From assembly GCF_947581915.1 (NCBI RefSeq), contig NZ_CANPWG010000035.1:1-45320 (forward strand): a DNA stretch of 45,320 bases, in the 5' to 3' direction. Position numbers and translations under genes: made by a program. A model generated the notes under the pieces. It had not been told where the DNA came from and ran no database searches. It was given only the letters and a program-made list of their open reading frames with translations. This DNA comes from Candidatus Palauibacter scopulicola (lineage in GTDB: Bacteria > Gemmatimonadota > Gemmatimonadetes > Palauibacterales > Palauibacteraceae). Below are positions 24,973-33,501 of the stretch, piece by piece; within the stretch, counting starts at the first letter, position 1, and every line of letters starts with the position of its first letter.

Positions 24973-25836
24973 ATGAACCACAAGACGACAAGACTCGCCC
25001 TGCCCAAGGGACGGATGCAGTCCGGCGTACTCGAACTGCTGACGGCCGCCGGGGTGCGGGTCGATCTCGGGGAGCGCCGCTACCGTCCCGTCATCTCGGT
25101 CCCCGGTTTCGGCGCCAAGCTGCTCAAGCCGCAGAACGTCGTGGAGATGCTGCATGCGGGATCTCGCGATCTGGGATTCGCGGGGGCCGACTGGGTGTCG
25201 GAACTCAACGGATCGCTGGTCGAGCTGCTGGACACGGGGCTCGACCCCGTGCGCGTCGTGGCGGCCGCTCCGACGCAGATCGCCCGGACGGGATTGCGCG
25301 CCGCCGGCCGCCTCACGGTCGCGTCCGAGTACGCGCGGCTCTCCTCGCGCTGGATCGAAGATCGGGGACTCGACGCGACGCTCGTGCGGTCGTACGGCGC
25401 GACGGAGGTGTTTCCGCCGGAGGACGCCGACGTCATCGTCGACAACACCGCGACGGGCGCGACGCTCGACGCCAACGGGCTCGAGATCGTCGACGAACTC
25501 ATGACCTCATCGACCCGCCTCTACGCGAATCCGCGGGCGCTCGAGAACCCGCCGCACCGCGAGCGCATCGAGAACCTGGTCGTCGTGCTGAAGTCGGTCG
25601 TGGAGGCCCGGCAGCGGGTCATGCTTGAGGTCAACGTGGACGCGGCGCGGCTGGACGGCCTCGTGGCCGTGCTCCCCTGCATGCGCAAGCCGACGGTGTC
25701 GCGCCTGCACGGCGAAGAGGGCTACGCCATCCGGGTCGCCGTGCTGCGCGAAGCCCTTCCCGGCCTGATCCCGCGCGTGAAGGCGCGAGGCGGCACCGAT
25801 CTCGTCGTGACGACGCCCGGACAGATCGTCGCATGA
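24973..25836 (+). CDS. hisG: ATP phosphoribosyltransferase, long form
   Basis: First enzyme of histidine synthesis; it joins ATP and PRPP. The 287-residue length and the C-terminal ACT-like regulatory domain (about 215-287, with LPCMRKPTVSRLHGEEGYAI) mark the long, His-feedback-regulated HisG that needs no HisZ. The N-terminal motif LALPKGRM and the PRPP-binding region near VDNTATGATLDANGLEIVDE are intact. I chose the ATG at 24973, because upstream in-frame codons lie in the terminator region. The stop overlaps hisC by four bases. Expression is probably set by the attenuator. Confidence 0.95.
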   Translation: MNHKTTRLALPKGRMQSGVLELLTAAGVRVDLGERRYRPVISVPGFGAKLLKPQNVVEMLHAGSRDLGFAGADWVSELNGSLVELLDTGLDPVRVVAAAPTQIARTGLRAAGRLTVASEYARLSSRWIEDRGLDATLVRSYGATEVFPPEDADVIVDNTATGATLDANGLEIVDELMTSSTRLYANPRALENPPHRERIENLVVVLKSVVEARQRVMLEVNVDAARLDGLVAVLPCMRKPTVSRLHGEEGYAIRVAVLREALPGLIPRVKARGGTDLVVTTPGQIVA

Positions 25837-26849
25837 GCGGGCTGGCAGTGGCCGCGCCACCGGGCGAACGGCTCCGGCTCGATCACAACGAGCGCCTGTT
25901 CCCGGCGCCGGAACTCGTCCGTCTCCTCTCGCAGGTGCCGGCGAGTGCGCTGACGCGGTATCCGGAGGCGGGCGGCCTGGAGGCGTCCCTGGGCGAAGCC
26001 TTGGGCCTGGAAAGCGACCGCGTCCTGGTCACGGCGGGAGCGGATGACGCGATCGACCGCGTGTGCCGCCGCTGGCTCGACGGCGGACGGGAGATGATCA
26101 CCGTGGCTCCCACGTTCGAGATGGTCCCGGCTTTCGCGGCGCTCGCGGGCGGGCGGGTGCGGTCCGTACCCACGCTTGACGACCCCGCTCCTCTCGGGCC
26201 GATCCTCGACCGGCTCGGGGAACGGACGGGCCTGGTCGCCGTGATCTCGCCGCACAATCCCACGGGAACCGTGGCCCCGGTCGAGCGGATCCTGGCCATC
26301 GCCGACCGCCTGACCGCGAACGCGGCGCTGCTCGTCGATCTCGCCTACGTCGAGTTTGCCGACCGCGACCCGACGCGGGAACTGCTGCGGCGCGACAACG
26401 TCCTCGTCGTACGGACGCTCTCAAAGGCGTGGGGCCTCGCCGGGCTTCGCGTGGGTTCCGTGCTGGGCCCGCCCGCGGCGATCGCGGACCTCCGCGCCGG
26501 CGGGGCGCCCTTCCCGCTTGCGGGTCCCTCCATCTGGTTGGCGGAGCGGGCGCTCGCGTTGGGCGACCGCGTCACCGCGACGTACGTCGCCGCCGTGCGC
26601 GACGAGCGCGAGAGGCTCGTCTCGGCACTGCGCGCGGCGGGGGCGGAGCCCTTCGAGTCGCAGGCGAACTTCGTGCTCGCCTCCACCGACCGCGCGGCCG
26701 CCCTGCACCGCGGCTTTCGGCAGCGGGGCATCGCCATCCGGCGCTATCCGAACTTGCCGGACCTGGTCCGGATCACGCTTCCGGGGGAGGAGGCGACGTT
26801 CCGCCACCTCCTCCGCGTGCTCGACTCGACGTTTGGACACATCTCGTGA
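25833..26849 (+). CDS. hisC: histidinol-phosphate aminotransferase
   Basis: A 338-residue fold-type I PLP aminotransferase that converts imidazole-acetol phosphate to histidinol phosphate. Key residues are visible: HNPTG (Asn142), Asp169 and Tyr172 in LLVDLAYVEF, and the PLP Lys198 in RTLSKAWGLAGLRVG. It is slightly shorter than typical HisC (about 350-360) but complete through the C-terminal domain. It overlaps hisG by four bases (ATGA), which indicates coupled translation. A 12-bp gap precedes hisB. Confidence 0.93.
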   Translation: MSGLAVAAPPGERLRLDHNERLFPAPELVRLLSQVPASALTRYPEAGGLEASLGEALGLESDRVLVTAGADDAIDRVCRRWLDGGREMITVAPTFEMVPAFAALAGGRVRSVPTLDDPAPLGPILDRLGERTGLVAVISPHNPTGTVAPVERILAIADRLTANAALLVDLAYVEFADRDPTRELLRRDNVLVVRTLSKAWGLAGLRVGSVLGPPAAIADLRAGGAPFPLAGPSIWLAERALALGDRVTATYVAAVRDERERLVSALRAAGAEPFESQANFVLASTDRAAALHRGFRQRGIAIRRYPNLPDLVRITLPGEEATFRHLLRVLDSTFGHIS

Positions 26850-26860
26850 AGGGGATTGCC

Positions 26861-27499
26861 ATGAATGCGAACTCCGGAGAGAGTCGCTCGGCCAGCGGGC
26901 GGGTGGGAGAACGGTCCCGCCGCACGCTCGAGACCCGCATCGAAGCCCGGCTGGACCTGGACCGCCGGGGACGCAGCCACGTCGATACGGGGCTCGCGTT
27001 TCTCGATCACATGATCGGCGCCACGGTCTTTCACGGCGGCATGACGCTGGACCTGCGCGCGCAGGGCGACCTCGACATCGACGACCACCACACGGTGGAA
27101 GACTGCGGGCTCGTCTTCGGTTCGGTCATCCGGGACGCGCTCGGGGACGGGGGCGGGATCCGCCGCTTCGGGTACGCCTACGCGCCTCTCGACGAGGCGC
27201 TCGCCCGGGCGGTAGTGGACCTCTCCGGACGTCCCTTCGCCAGCGTGGACCTCGGCCTCCGGCGCGAGATGCTGGGGACGGTCGCGACCGAGAACCTCCC
27301 CCACTTCTTCGCCTCGCTCGCGACATCCGGAGGCCTGACGCTCCACCTGGACGTGATCCGCGGCGACAACGACCACCATCGCGCGGAGGCCGCCTTCAAG
27401 GCGTTCGGTCTCGCCCTCGCCGAGGCGGTCGCGGAGCGCGCGGTGCCCGGAGTCCCGAGCACGAAGGGCGTGCTCGAATCCGCCGGGTTGCCTCAATGA
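26861..27499 (+). CDS. hisB: imidazoleglycerol-phosphate dehydratase
   Basis: A 212-residue Mn-dependent dehydratase with the two family signatures: FLDHM and DDHHTVEDCGLVFG in the first repeat, and DNDHHRAEAAFKAFG in the second. The HAD histidinol-phosphatase domain fused to HisB in enterobacteria is absent, as in most phyla. The ATG at 26861 follows a gaagggg ribosome site; a GTG at 26846 is the alternative. The N-terminal ~18 residues before RRTLETRIEARLDLDRRG are a Ser/Arg-rich extension. It overlaps hisH by four bases. Confidence 0.95.
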   Translation: MNANSGESRSASGRVGERSRRTLETRIEARLDLDRRGRSHVDTGLAFLDHMIGATVFHGGMTLDLRAQGDLDIDDHHTVEDCGLVFGSVIRDALGDGGGIRRFGYAYAPLDEALARAVVDLSGRPFASVDLGLRREMLGTVATENLPHFFASLATSGGLTLHLDVIRGDNDHHRAEAAFKAFGLALAEAVAERAVPGVPSTKGVLESAGLPQ

Positions 27500-28179
27500 G
27501 CGCGGCGCGGATGGCAACGGGTCCCCGGGATGTGGGAATCGTTCCGACGGGCGTGGCGAACCTCGAGGCGGTGGCGGCCGCGTTCCGGCGCCTGGGGAGA
27601 ACCCCGCGGCTGCTGGACTCCGCCACGGGAATATCGAGCGCCGACTACGTCGTCCTGCCCGGCGTGGGGTCGTTCGCGGGAGGCATGGCGGAGCTTCGCC
27701 GGCGCGGCTGGGCGGAGGCGGTCCGCGGGCGGGTGGAGGCGGGACGGCCGACGCTCGCCATCTGTCTCGGACTTCAGCTCCTGTGCGAGGGGAGCGAGGA
27801 AGCGCCGGGCACCGCCGGACTCGGGTGCGTGCCGGGCCGCGTGGTCCGGCTGGCGGAGAGCTGCCGTATACCCCAGTTGGGCTGGAACCTCTTCGCGGCG
27901 CCGGCCGGAACCGTGTTCCTGCGCTCATCCGTCGTCTACTTCGCCAACTCCTACGGGCTCGAAGCGGGTCCCGCGGGCTGGACCGCCGCGATGGGGCGGC
28001 ACGGAAGCCGCTTCGTGGCGGGGCTGGAGCGCGGTGGAGTCCTCGCCTGCCAGTTCCACCCGGAGCTGTCGGGGAAGGTCGGCGCGGGCCTCCTGAAGCG
28101 ATGGCTCGACGAATCGCCGGGTGCGGCGGCGGCGTTCGAGCGGCGCGCGCAGCGGCCCACGCTCGCGGCGGCATGCTGA
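27496..28179 (+). CDS. hisH: imidazole glycerol phosphate synthase, glutaminase subunit
   Basis: A 227-residue class I glutamine amidotransferase that supplies ammonia to HisF. The catalytic triad is visible: Cys90 in AICLGLQLL, and His188/Glu190 in CQFHPELSG. The LPGVGSFAGGM oxyanion region is present. The C-terminal ~25 residues are an Ala-rich tail beyond the fold. Its frame stays open far upstream through hisB and hisC, but the ATG at 27496, overlapping the hisB stop, is the sensible start. It overlaps hisF by seven bases, in keeping with a 1:1 complex. Confidence 0.95.
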   Translation: MSAARMATGPRDVGIVPTGVANLEAVAAAFRRLGRTPRLLDSATGISSADYVVLPGVGSFAGGMAELRRRGWAEAVRGRVEAGRPTLAICLGLQLLCEGSEEAPGTAGLGCVPGRVVRLAESCRIPQLGWNLFAAPAGTVFLRSSVVYFANSYGLEAGPAGWTAAMGRHGSRFVAGLERGGVLACQFHPELSGKVGAGLLKRWLDESPGAAAAFERRAQRPTLAAAC

Positions 28180-28940
28180 ACGTCCGGGTCATTCCGTGCC
28201 TGGATGTGAGGGACGGGAGGGTCGTGAAGGGCGTCCGCTTCGACAACCTCGCGGATCAGGGCGACCCCGCCCGGCTCGCGCGGCGCTACGAGCGCGAAGG
28301 GGCGGACGAACTCGTGATCCTCGATGTCTCGGCCACGGCGGAGGGAAGGGTGGCCCGGTTCGAAACGGTGGGCCGCGTGCGTGACGAGATCTCGATTCCG
28401 CTGACGGTCGGCGGCGGCGTGCGGACGGCGGAAGACGCGGGCGCCCTGCTGGAGGCGGGGGCGGACCGGGTCGCGGTGAACACGGCGGCGGTCGAGCGGC
28501 CGGAACTCCTGTCCGAGATCGCGACCCGGTTCGGGGCCCAGTGCGCGGTCCTGGCCCTCGACGGCGGCGCGACATCGGATGAGGCGTGTGCGAGCGGCTT
28601 CGAGGTTCTGACGCACTCGGGAAGCCGGCGCACGGGTCTCGATGCCGCGGAGTGGGGCCGACGCGGGGCGGCGCTGGGCGCGGGCGAGATCCTCCTCACG
28701 AGCTTCGACCGGGACGGTACGCGGAGCGGCTACGACCTGGCCCTGATCGGAGTCATCCGGGAAGCCGTGCCGGTGCCGATCGTGGCTTCGGGCGGGGGAG
28801 CCCATGCGGGTCACATGTGCGCGGCCATCGAGGCGGGCGCCGACGCGGTCCTGGCGGCGTCGATCTTCCACCAGGGCGACTGGTCGATCGGCCGACTCAA
28901 GGATCGGCTGCAGCAACTCGGGGTCGCGGTGCGCCGATGA
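28173..28940 (+). CDS. hisF: imidazole glycerol phosphate synthase, cyclase subunit
   Basis: A 255-residue (beta/alpha)8 barrel that closes the imidazole ring and releases AICAR. Catalytic Asp11 (IPCLDVRDG) and Asp130 (LALDGG) are in place, along with phosphate-binding loops TVGGGVRT and VASGGGAH. The DRDGT segment (LTSFDRDGTRSGYDL) is typical. The usual AxDAK around the second Asp is changed to ALDGGA, a mild variation. It overlaps hisH by seven bases and the HisA-IE-D fusion gene by four. Confidence 0.95.
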   Translation: MLNVRVIPCLDVRDGRVVKGVRFDNLADQGDPARLARRYEREGADELVILDVSATAEGRVARFETVGRVRDEISIPLTVGGGVRTAEDAGALLEAGADRVAVNTAAVERPELLSEIATRFGAQCAVLALDGGATSDEACASGFEVLTHSGSRRTGLDAAEWGRRGAALGAGEILLTSFDRDGTRSGYDLALIGVIREAVPVPIVASGGGAHAGHMCAAIEAGADAVLAASIFHQGDWSIGRLKDRLQQLGVAVRR

Positions 28941-31579
28941 TCATCCCATCCATCGACCTCATGGGCGGCCGGGCCGTGCAGCTTCGGCAGGGCTCGACGC
29001 TCGAAATCGATGCCGGCGATCCGCGGCCTCTCGCCGAGAGGTTCGCCGTCGCGGGGGAAGTCGCGATCATCGACCTCGACGCCGCGCTCGGCCGCGGAGA
29101 CAACACCGCCCTGATCCGTGAACTGCTCGGGCTCGCGCCGTGTCGGGTGGGCGGCGGCATTCGGTCCCGGGAGGCGGCGCTCGACTGGCTCGACGCGGGT
29201 GCGCGGCGCGTGATCCTGGGAACGGCCGCGACGCCCGAAGTCCTGGGCGGACTTCCCGCGGAACGCGTGATCGCGGCGCTCGACGCGCGCGACGGCGAGG
29301 TCGTCGTGGAGGGCTGGCAGCGCGGGACGGGCCGCGATGTCCTCGGGCGCATGGAGGAACTCGACGGCCTCGCGGACGGCTATCTGGTCACCTTCGTGGA
29401 GGTCGAAGGCACACTCGGGGGGATCCCGCTGGATCGCGTGTCCGCCCTCGTCGCGGCCGCCGGGTCCGCGCGCGTGACGGTGGCGGGCGGGGTCCGCGAG
29501 GTTTCGGAGATCGCGGCGCTGGACCGAATGGGCGCCGACGCGCAGGTGGGGATGGCGATCTACAGCGGGCGCATGGATCTGGGCGACGCCATCTCGGCTC
29601 CGCTGAAGTCCGACCGGGCCGACGGGTTGTGGGCGACGCTGGTCGAGGACACGGCCGGGCGCGCGCTCGGGCTCGCCTGGTCGAGCGCGGAGAGCCTGCG
29701 CACCGCCGTCCGGGAACGGCGCGGCGTCTACCAGAGCCGCTCACGCGGGCTCTGGAGGAAGGGCGAGACGTCGGGCGCCACGCAGGAACTGGTGCGCGTG
29801 GCGGCGGACTGCGACCGCGACACGCTGCGCTTCACGGTGCGGCAGCGCGGGACCGGCTTCTGTCACACGGGCGCCGCGACGTGTTTCGACGCGGCGCCGT
29901 CCCGGGGGTCGGCGGCGCTGCCGCCCCTGTCGGGCATGGGGCTGTCCGACCTCGAAGCCCGCCTCCGCGAGCGGTTCGCCGACCCGGAGCCGGGCTCGCT
30001 GACCGCGCGGCTCGCCGGGGACCCCGAGCTGCTGCGGGGAAAGCTCGTCGAGGAAGCGCACGAACTCGCGGAAGCCGGATCGAAGGCGGACGCGGTGGCG
30101 GAGTTCGCGGACCTGTACTACTTCGCCCTCACGCGGCTCCTGAAGGCGGGCGGCTCCCTCGAAGACGTGCGCCGGGAACTCGAGCGGCGCGCGCTCAAGG
30201 TGCGCCGCCGGGTTCCCAGGGCGCCGGGAGGGCCGACCGGGCGGGGGGACGTGGCGCCCGCCGCGGCGGCGGGCGCGATCCTGCCGCCGATCGGCCTCGA
30301 CGAGGCGGTGCGGGCGGCGCGCGCGCCGGCGCTCGATCCGGCGGCCCTCGAGGTCGCGCGGACGATCCTGGACGATGTCGAGCGGCGCGGAGAGCCGGCG
30401 CTCCGCGAGCATGCCGAGCGGCTCGGCGACCTCGAGCCGGGCGACGACCTGCTCCTCGACCGGGCAGCGCTTAAGCGCGCGACAGAGGCCCTGCACCCCG
30501 ACGACCGCGAGTTGCTGCGCCGCGTGGCCGACCGGATCCGCACGTTCGCGGAGGCCCAGCGGGCATCCGCGACCGACCTCGACACGCGGGTCGCGGGCGG
30601 CCGCGGCGGCCACCGGCTCGTGCCCGTCGGCGCGGCCGGCTGCTACGCGCCCGGCGGGCGCTTTCCCCTCCCGTCCTCGGTGCTCATGACCGCCATCCCG
30701 GCGCGGATCGCGGGCGTGGGCGCCGTCTGGGCCGCATCGCCGCGCCCGAGCGCGGCGGCCCGGGCCGCGGCGTTCATCGCCGGGGCGGACGGCCTGCTGA
30801 CCATCGGGGGCGCGCAGGCGATCGGCGCGCTCGCCTTCGGCGTCGGAGGCGTCTCCCGCTGCGAGAAGATCGTGGGACCGGGCAACCGGTTCGTCACCGC
30901 GGCCAAGCGCCTCCTCTACGGCCGGGTCGGCCTCGACACCATCGCCGGCCCATCCGAGCTGCTCGTCGTCGCCTCGCCGGATGCGGCGCCGTCCCGCGTC
31001 GCGGCCGACCTGCTCGCCCAGGCCGAGCACGACCCCGACGCCGTCCCGCTCCTGTGCGCCTTCGACGAAGCGACCGTCGAGGCCGTCCGCGAAGCGGCCG
31101 AGCGGCAGTTGGCCGCGCTGCCGACCGCACCGATCGCGCGCCAGGCCCTGGCGGCCGGCGGCGCCCTCCTCGCGGCCAGCCCCGACGAGGCCGCCGCCAT
31201 CTGCGACGCGGTGGCCCCGGAGCACCTCCACCTGCACGGCGACCTCGCCGAGTCCCTCGCTCCCCGGGTCGACCGCTACGGATCGCTTTTCCTGGGGGCA
31301 GCCACGCCCGAGGCGGCCGGCGACTACGGAGCCGGGCCGAACCATACCCTTCCCACATCGGGCGCGGCGGCGTTCGACTCGGGACTCTCGGTGTTCTCGT
31401 TCCTGCGCCGACCGACGTGGCTGTCGCTTTCCTCGGAAGATGAAGCCTACGAGGGCCTGCTTCGCGACACCGCCGCGCTCGCCCGACTCGAGGGACTGGA
31501 GGCGCACGCGCTGTCGGCGGAACTCCGGCTCACGGCAGCGGGCCGGGAGGATCGCGGTCGGAAGGTCCGCGCCTCGTGA
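28937..31579 (+). CDS. hisAIED: HisA-HisI-HisE-HisD four-domain fusion
   Basis: One uninterrupted 880-residue frame contains four enzymes. HisA (about 1-226) is the ProFAR isomerase barrel with Asp7 and phosphate loops VGGGIRS and VAGGVRE. HisI (about 227-317) is the PRA-CH cyclohydrolase, with YQSRSRGLWRKGETSG, DCDRD and Cys292/309/316. HisE (about 335-425) is the PRA-PH pyrophosphatase, with KLVEEAHELAEA and EFADLYYFAL. HisD (about 452-868) is histidinol dehydrogenase, with GGAQAIGALAFG, KIVGPGN, zinc ligands Gln695, His698, Asp796, His857, and Glu762/His763. Linkers are Pro/Ala/Gly-rich (318-334 and 426-451). The start at 28937 overlaps the hisF stop (ATGA). HisIE is a common fusion and HisIE-HisD is known in fungi (HIS4); the N-terminal HisA makes this arrangement unusual. 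All four domains look catalytically complete. Confidence 0.93.
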   Translation: MIIPSIDLMGGRAVQLRQGSTLEIDAGDPRPLAERFAVAGEVAIIDLDAALGRGDNTALIRELLGLAPCRVGGGIRSREAALDWLDAGARRVILGTAATPEVLGGLPAERVIAALDARDGEVVVEGWQRGTGRDVLGRMEELDGLADGYLVTFVEVEGTLGGIPLDRVSALVAAAGSARVTVAGGVREVSEIAALDRMGADAQVGMAIYSGRMDLGDAISAPLKSDRADGLWATLVEDTAGRALGLAWSSAESLRTAVRERRGVYQSRSRGLWRKGETSGATQELVRVAADCDRDTLRFTVRQRGTGFCHTGAATCFDAAPSRGSAALPPLSGMGLSDLEARLRERFADPEPGSLTARLAGDPELLRGKLVEEAHELAEAGSKADAVAEFADLYYFALTRLLKAGGSLEDVRRELERRALKVRRRVPRAPGGPTGRGDVAPAAAAGAILPPIGLDEAVRAARAPALDPAALEVARTILDDVERRGEPALREHAERLGDLEPGDDLLLDRAALKRATEALHPDDRELLRRVADRIRTFAEAQRASATDLDTRVAGGRGGHRLVPVGAAGCYAPGGRFPLPSSVLMTAIPARIAGVGAVWAASPRPSAAARAAAFIAGADGLLTIGGAQAIGALAFGVGGVSRCEKIVGPGNRFVTAAKRLLYGRVGLDTIAGPSELLVVASPDAAPSRVAADLLAQAEHDPDAVPLLCAFDEATVEAVREAAERQLAALPTAPIARQALAAGGALLAASPDEAAAICDAVAPEHLHLHGDLAESLAPRVDRYGSLFLGAATPEAAGDYGAGPNHTLPTSGAAAFDSGLSVFSFLRRPTWLSLSSEDEAYEGLLRDTAALARLEGLEAHALSAELRLTAAGREDRGRKVRAS

Positions 31580-31979
31580 GGTGGTCGAGGGCGCGGTCCA
31601 CGGCGTCCTTCGTCGAGGCCGTGATCCCGCCCCTTTCGTACTCCTGCACCGCCAGCCGCTCCAGGCGGTCGACGAGCGCATCGACCCCCGGCCGCGGAGA
31701 AGACGTCAAGGCGCGGACGTGGTCGGTGGCGCCGAACAGGTTGATCCAGTACTCCGTCCGTCGCCCCCACTCCAGCAGCGCGTAGAACTGCCGGCCCGCC
31801 CGGGGTCCGACGCCGAGCACGTCGAGGAGGGCGACGAAGAGCGAGATCGGCAGCAGCATCGCATCCCGCAGGCCGTCGAGGACGAGCTTCAACTGGAAGA
31901 CGGCCACGTCGCGCATGAGCGTCCAGCGCGAGGGGACAATTTCGGGATGCAGGGTTGCTCTGGCCGGGAACTCGTTCAT
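31530..31979 (-). CDS. small hypothetical protein with hydrophobic segment
   Basis: A 149-residue protein I do not recognise. It has a central hydrophobic stretch (about 35-57, DAMLLPISLFVALLDVLGVG) that could be one membrane segment, then EWGRRTEYWINLF and a charged helical C-terminus (VDALVDRLERLAVQEYERG). Its last 17 codons overlap the 3' end of the HisA-IE-D gene on the opposite strand by 50 bp, so the two are convergent. The coding quality of the region outside the overlap supports a real gene. It diverges from the ECF sigma gene; the 137 bp between them hold both promoters but no clear consensus. Confidence 0.6.
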   Translation of the reverse strand: MNEFPARATLHPEIVPSRWTLMRDVAVFQLKLVLDGLRDAMLLPISLFVALLDVLGVGPRAGRQFYALLEWGRRTEYWINLFGATDHVRALTSSPRPGVDALVDRLERLAVQEYERGGITASTKDAVDRALDHLTRRGPSDRDPPGPLP

Positions 31980-32116
31980 CCTGTCTCTCGATCTGTCTGG
32001 CGATCTGTGTCTCGATTTTCTGATCCGCGAAATAAACTCGGCGGCTTCGGGTAACCCTCGCGAGGCGAACAGTCACCACAGGTTCACGCAGGTGCCCGCG
32101 ACCATGGGAGCCATCA

Positions 32117-32719
32117 TTGAACAGCTCGGAGGCAACCGACCGGATGCTCGTGCTTCGCGCGCAGCGCGGCGAGCGTGCGGCCTTCGGCGAACTCGTCACA
32201 CGATACATGCAACGTGCCTACTATACCGCGCTCGGCCTCGTAGGGAACCACGACGATGCCCTGGACCTCTCTCAGGAGGCCTTCGCCAGGGCGTTCCGCG
32301 CGCGCGCTAGGATCGACCCGGAACGGCCCTTCTTCCCCTGGCTGTACCAGATCATCCGGCGACTCTGTTTCAACCATACGCGGGACCAGCGGCTGCACCG
32401 CCTGAAACTCGAGACGGCGGGCAGCTGGCTCTCGGACACGACGATGGGGCGGCGCCCGCTCAGCCCGGATCAGGCGGTGATGCGATCCGAACTGCGCGAA
32501 CAGGTCGGCGCGGCCATCGAACGCCTGCCCGAGCGGGAGCGGGAGACGCTCGTCCTGCGCGAATTCGAGGAACTTCGCTACCGGGAGATCGCCGAGTTGC
32601 TGGGCATCCCCATCGGGACGGTGATGTCGCGCCTCTACCGGGCGCGGCGGTCTCTCGCGCGCGAGATGGAGACGGCGGGAACGCGCCCCGACCAGGGGGG
32701 AGGTGCGGGCGATGAATGA
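32117..32719 (+). CDS. ECF-family RNA polymerase sigma factor
   Basis: A 200-residue alternative sigma factor. Region 2 (about 20-85) contains FGELVTRYMQRAYYTALGL, DALDLSQEAFARAF and FPWLYQIIRRLCFNHTR. Region 4 (about 130-185) contains LPERERETLVLREFEELRYREIAELLGIP and GTVMSRLYRARR. There is no C-terminal extension. I chose the TTG at 32117 because a gggagcc ribosome site lies five bases upstream; the next start is ATG at 32144. It overlaps the downstream anti-sigma-like gene by eight bases. ECF factors usually transcribe their own operon and a stress regulon. Confidence 0.9.
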   Translation: MNSSEATDRMLVLRAQRGERAAFGELVTRYMQRAYYTALGLVGNHDDALDLSQEAFARAFRARARIDPERPFFPWLYQIIRRLCFNHTRDQRLHRLKLETAGSWLSDTTMGRRPLSPDQAVMRSELREQVGAAIERLPERERETLVLREFEELRYREIAELLGIPIGTVMSRLYRARRSLAREMETAGTRPDQGGGAGDE

Positions 32720-33182
32720 GAGAAACGTGCACCCGCCCGGCGACGAGCGGGTGCGCCAGTTGATGATGGCCGAACTGGACCGGGAGATTTCGGGTGAGGG
32801 ACGGCGCGAACTCGAGTCCGCGCTCGAAGGGAACCCGGGTCTTCGCGACGAACTGGCGTCGTACCAGCGCCTGAAGGAGGTCACCGACACCATGACTCCG
32901 CTGAAGCCGCCGGAGGAAACCTGGGACAGCTACTGGGAACACGTCTATCGCCGGCTCGAACGCGGCATCGGATGGGTCCTGTTCTCGCTGGGAACGATCG
33001 TCGTGGGGACGTGGGCGCTGTGGACCGCGGTCAGCGAGCTGATTCGGGACACGACGATTCCGGCGTACATTCGCTGGAGCCTTCTCGCGCTGATCGCGGG
33101 CGTCGTGATCCTGTTCGTCTCCGTGGCGCGCGAACGCCTGTTCATGCAGAAGAAAGACCCCTACAAGGACGTGGTCCGATGA
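32712..33182 (+). CDS. membrane anti-sigma-like protein without zinc finger
   Basis: A 156-residue protein with a soluble acidic N-terminal domain (VRQLMMAELDREISGEGRRELESAL) in the position and style of an anti-sigma domain. Two transmembrane segments follow (about 86-108 and 118-138), then a short basic tail. The HxxxCxxC zinc motif of ZAS anti-sigmas is absent. Coupling to the ECF gene makes it the probable membrane partner that holds the sigma factor. ATG 32712 follows a strong ggggggagg ribosome site; a GTG at 32703 is less likely. It overlaps the YbjQ-like gene by four bases. Confidence 0.75.
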   Translation: MNERNVHPPGDERVRQLMMAELDREISGEGRRELESALEGNPGLRDELASYQRLKEVTDTMTPLKPPEETWDSYWEHVYRRLERGIGWVLFSLGTIVVGTWALWTAVSELIRDTTIPAYIRWSLLALIAGVVILFVSVARERLFMQKKDPYKDVVR

Positions 33183-33499
33183 TCATCACCTCCAGGAACG
33201 ACCTCGCCGGACACCGGATCGTCGAGGAGTTCGGCCTCGTCCGCGGCAGCACGATCCGGGCGCGCCACCTGGGCCGCGACATTCTCGCCGGCCTGAAGAC
33301 CATCGTGGGCGGCGAGATCCAGGAATACACGAAGATGATGGCCGAGGCGCGGGAACAGGCGGTCGATCGCATGGAGGCCGAGGCGGCGGCGGCCGGCGCG
33401 AACGCGATCCTCTGCGTCCGCTTCTCCACCTCCTACATCCTGGGAGGGACCGCCGAGATCGTGGTCTACGGCTCCGCCGTCAGGGTCGAGGAGGTCTGA
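33179..33499 (+). CDS. YbjQ/UPF0145 family protein
   Basis: A 106-residue soluble protein matching the YbjQ/UPF0145 fold. It begins with a strand leading to VRGSTIRARHLGRDILAGLKTIVGGEIQEYTKM. The helix AREQAVDRMEAEAAAAGANAILCVRFSTS follows, and it ends in a beta hairpin. (These runs are described here for recognition only and are family-typical.) Members form pentamers and are often annotated as heavy-metal-binding, with little direct evidence. It is the third gene of the ECF unit, overlapping the anti-sigma-like gene by four bases and lying two bases before the alpha/beta hydrolase. Confidence 0.88.
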   Translation: MIITSRNDLAGHRIVEEFGLVRGSTIRARHLGRDILAGLKTIVGGEIQEYTKMMAEAREQAVDRMEAEAAAAGANAILCVRFSTSYILGGTAEIVVYGSAVRVEEV

Positions 33500-33501
33500 C
33501 C

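Noticed and set aside
29741-31681. 646-codon minus-strand frame opposite the his fusion
   Set aside because: Shadow frame; the plus strand holds catalytic residues of four enzymes.
31968-32000. ECF-type GGAAC promoter near the sigma gene
   Set aside because: A GGAACT occurs at 31968 but there is no good -10 partner at the normal spacing, and it overlaps the start of the opposing gene.
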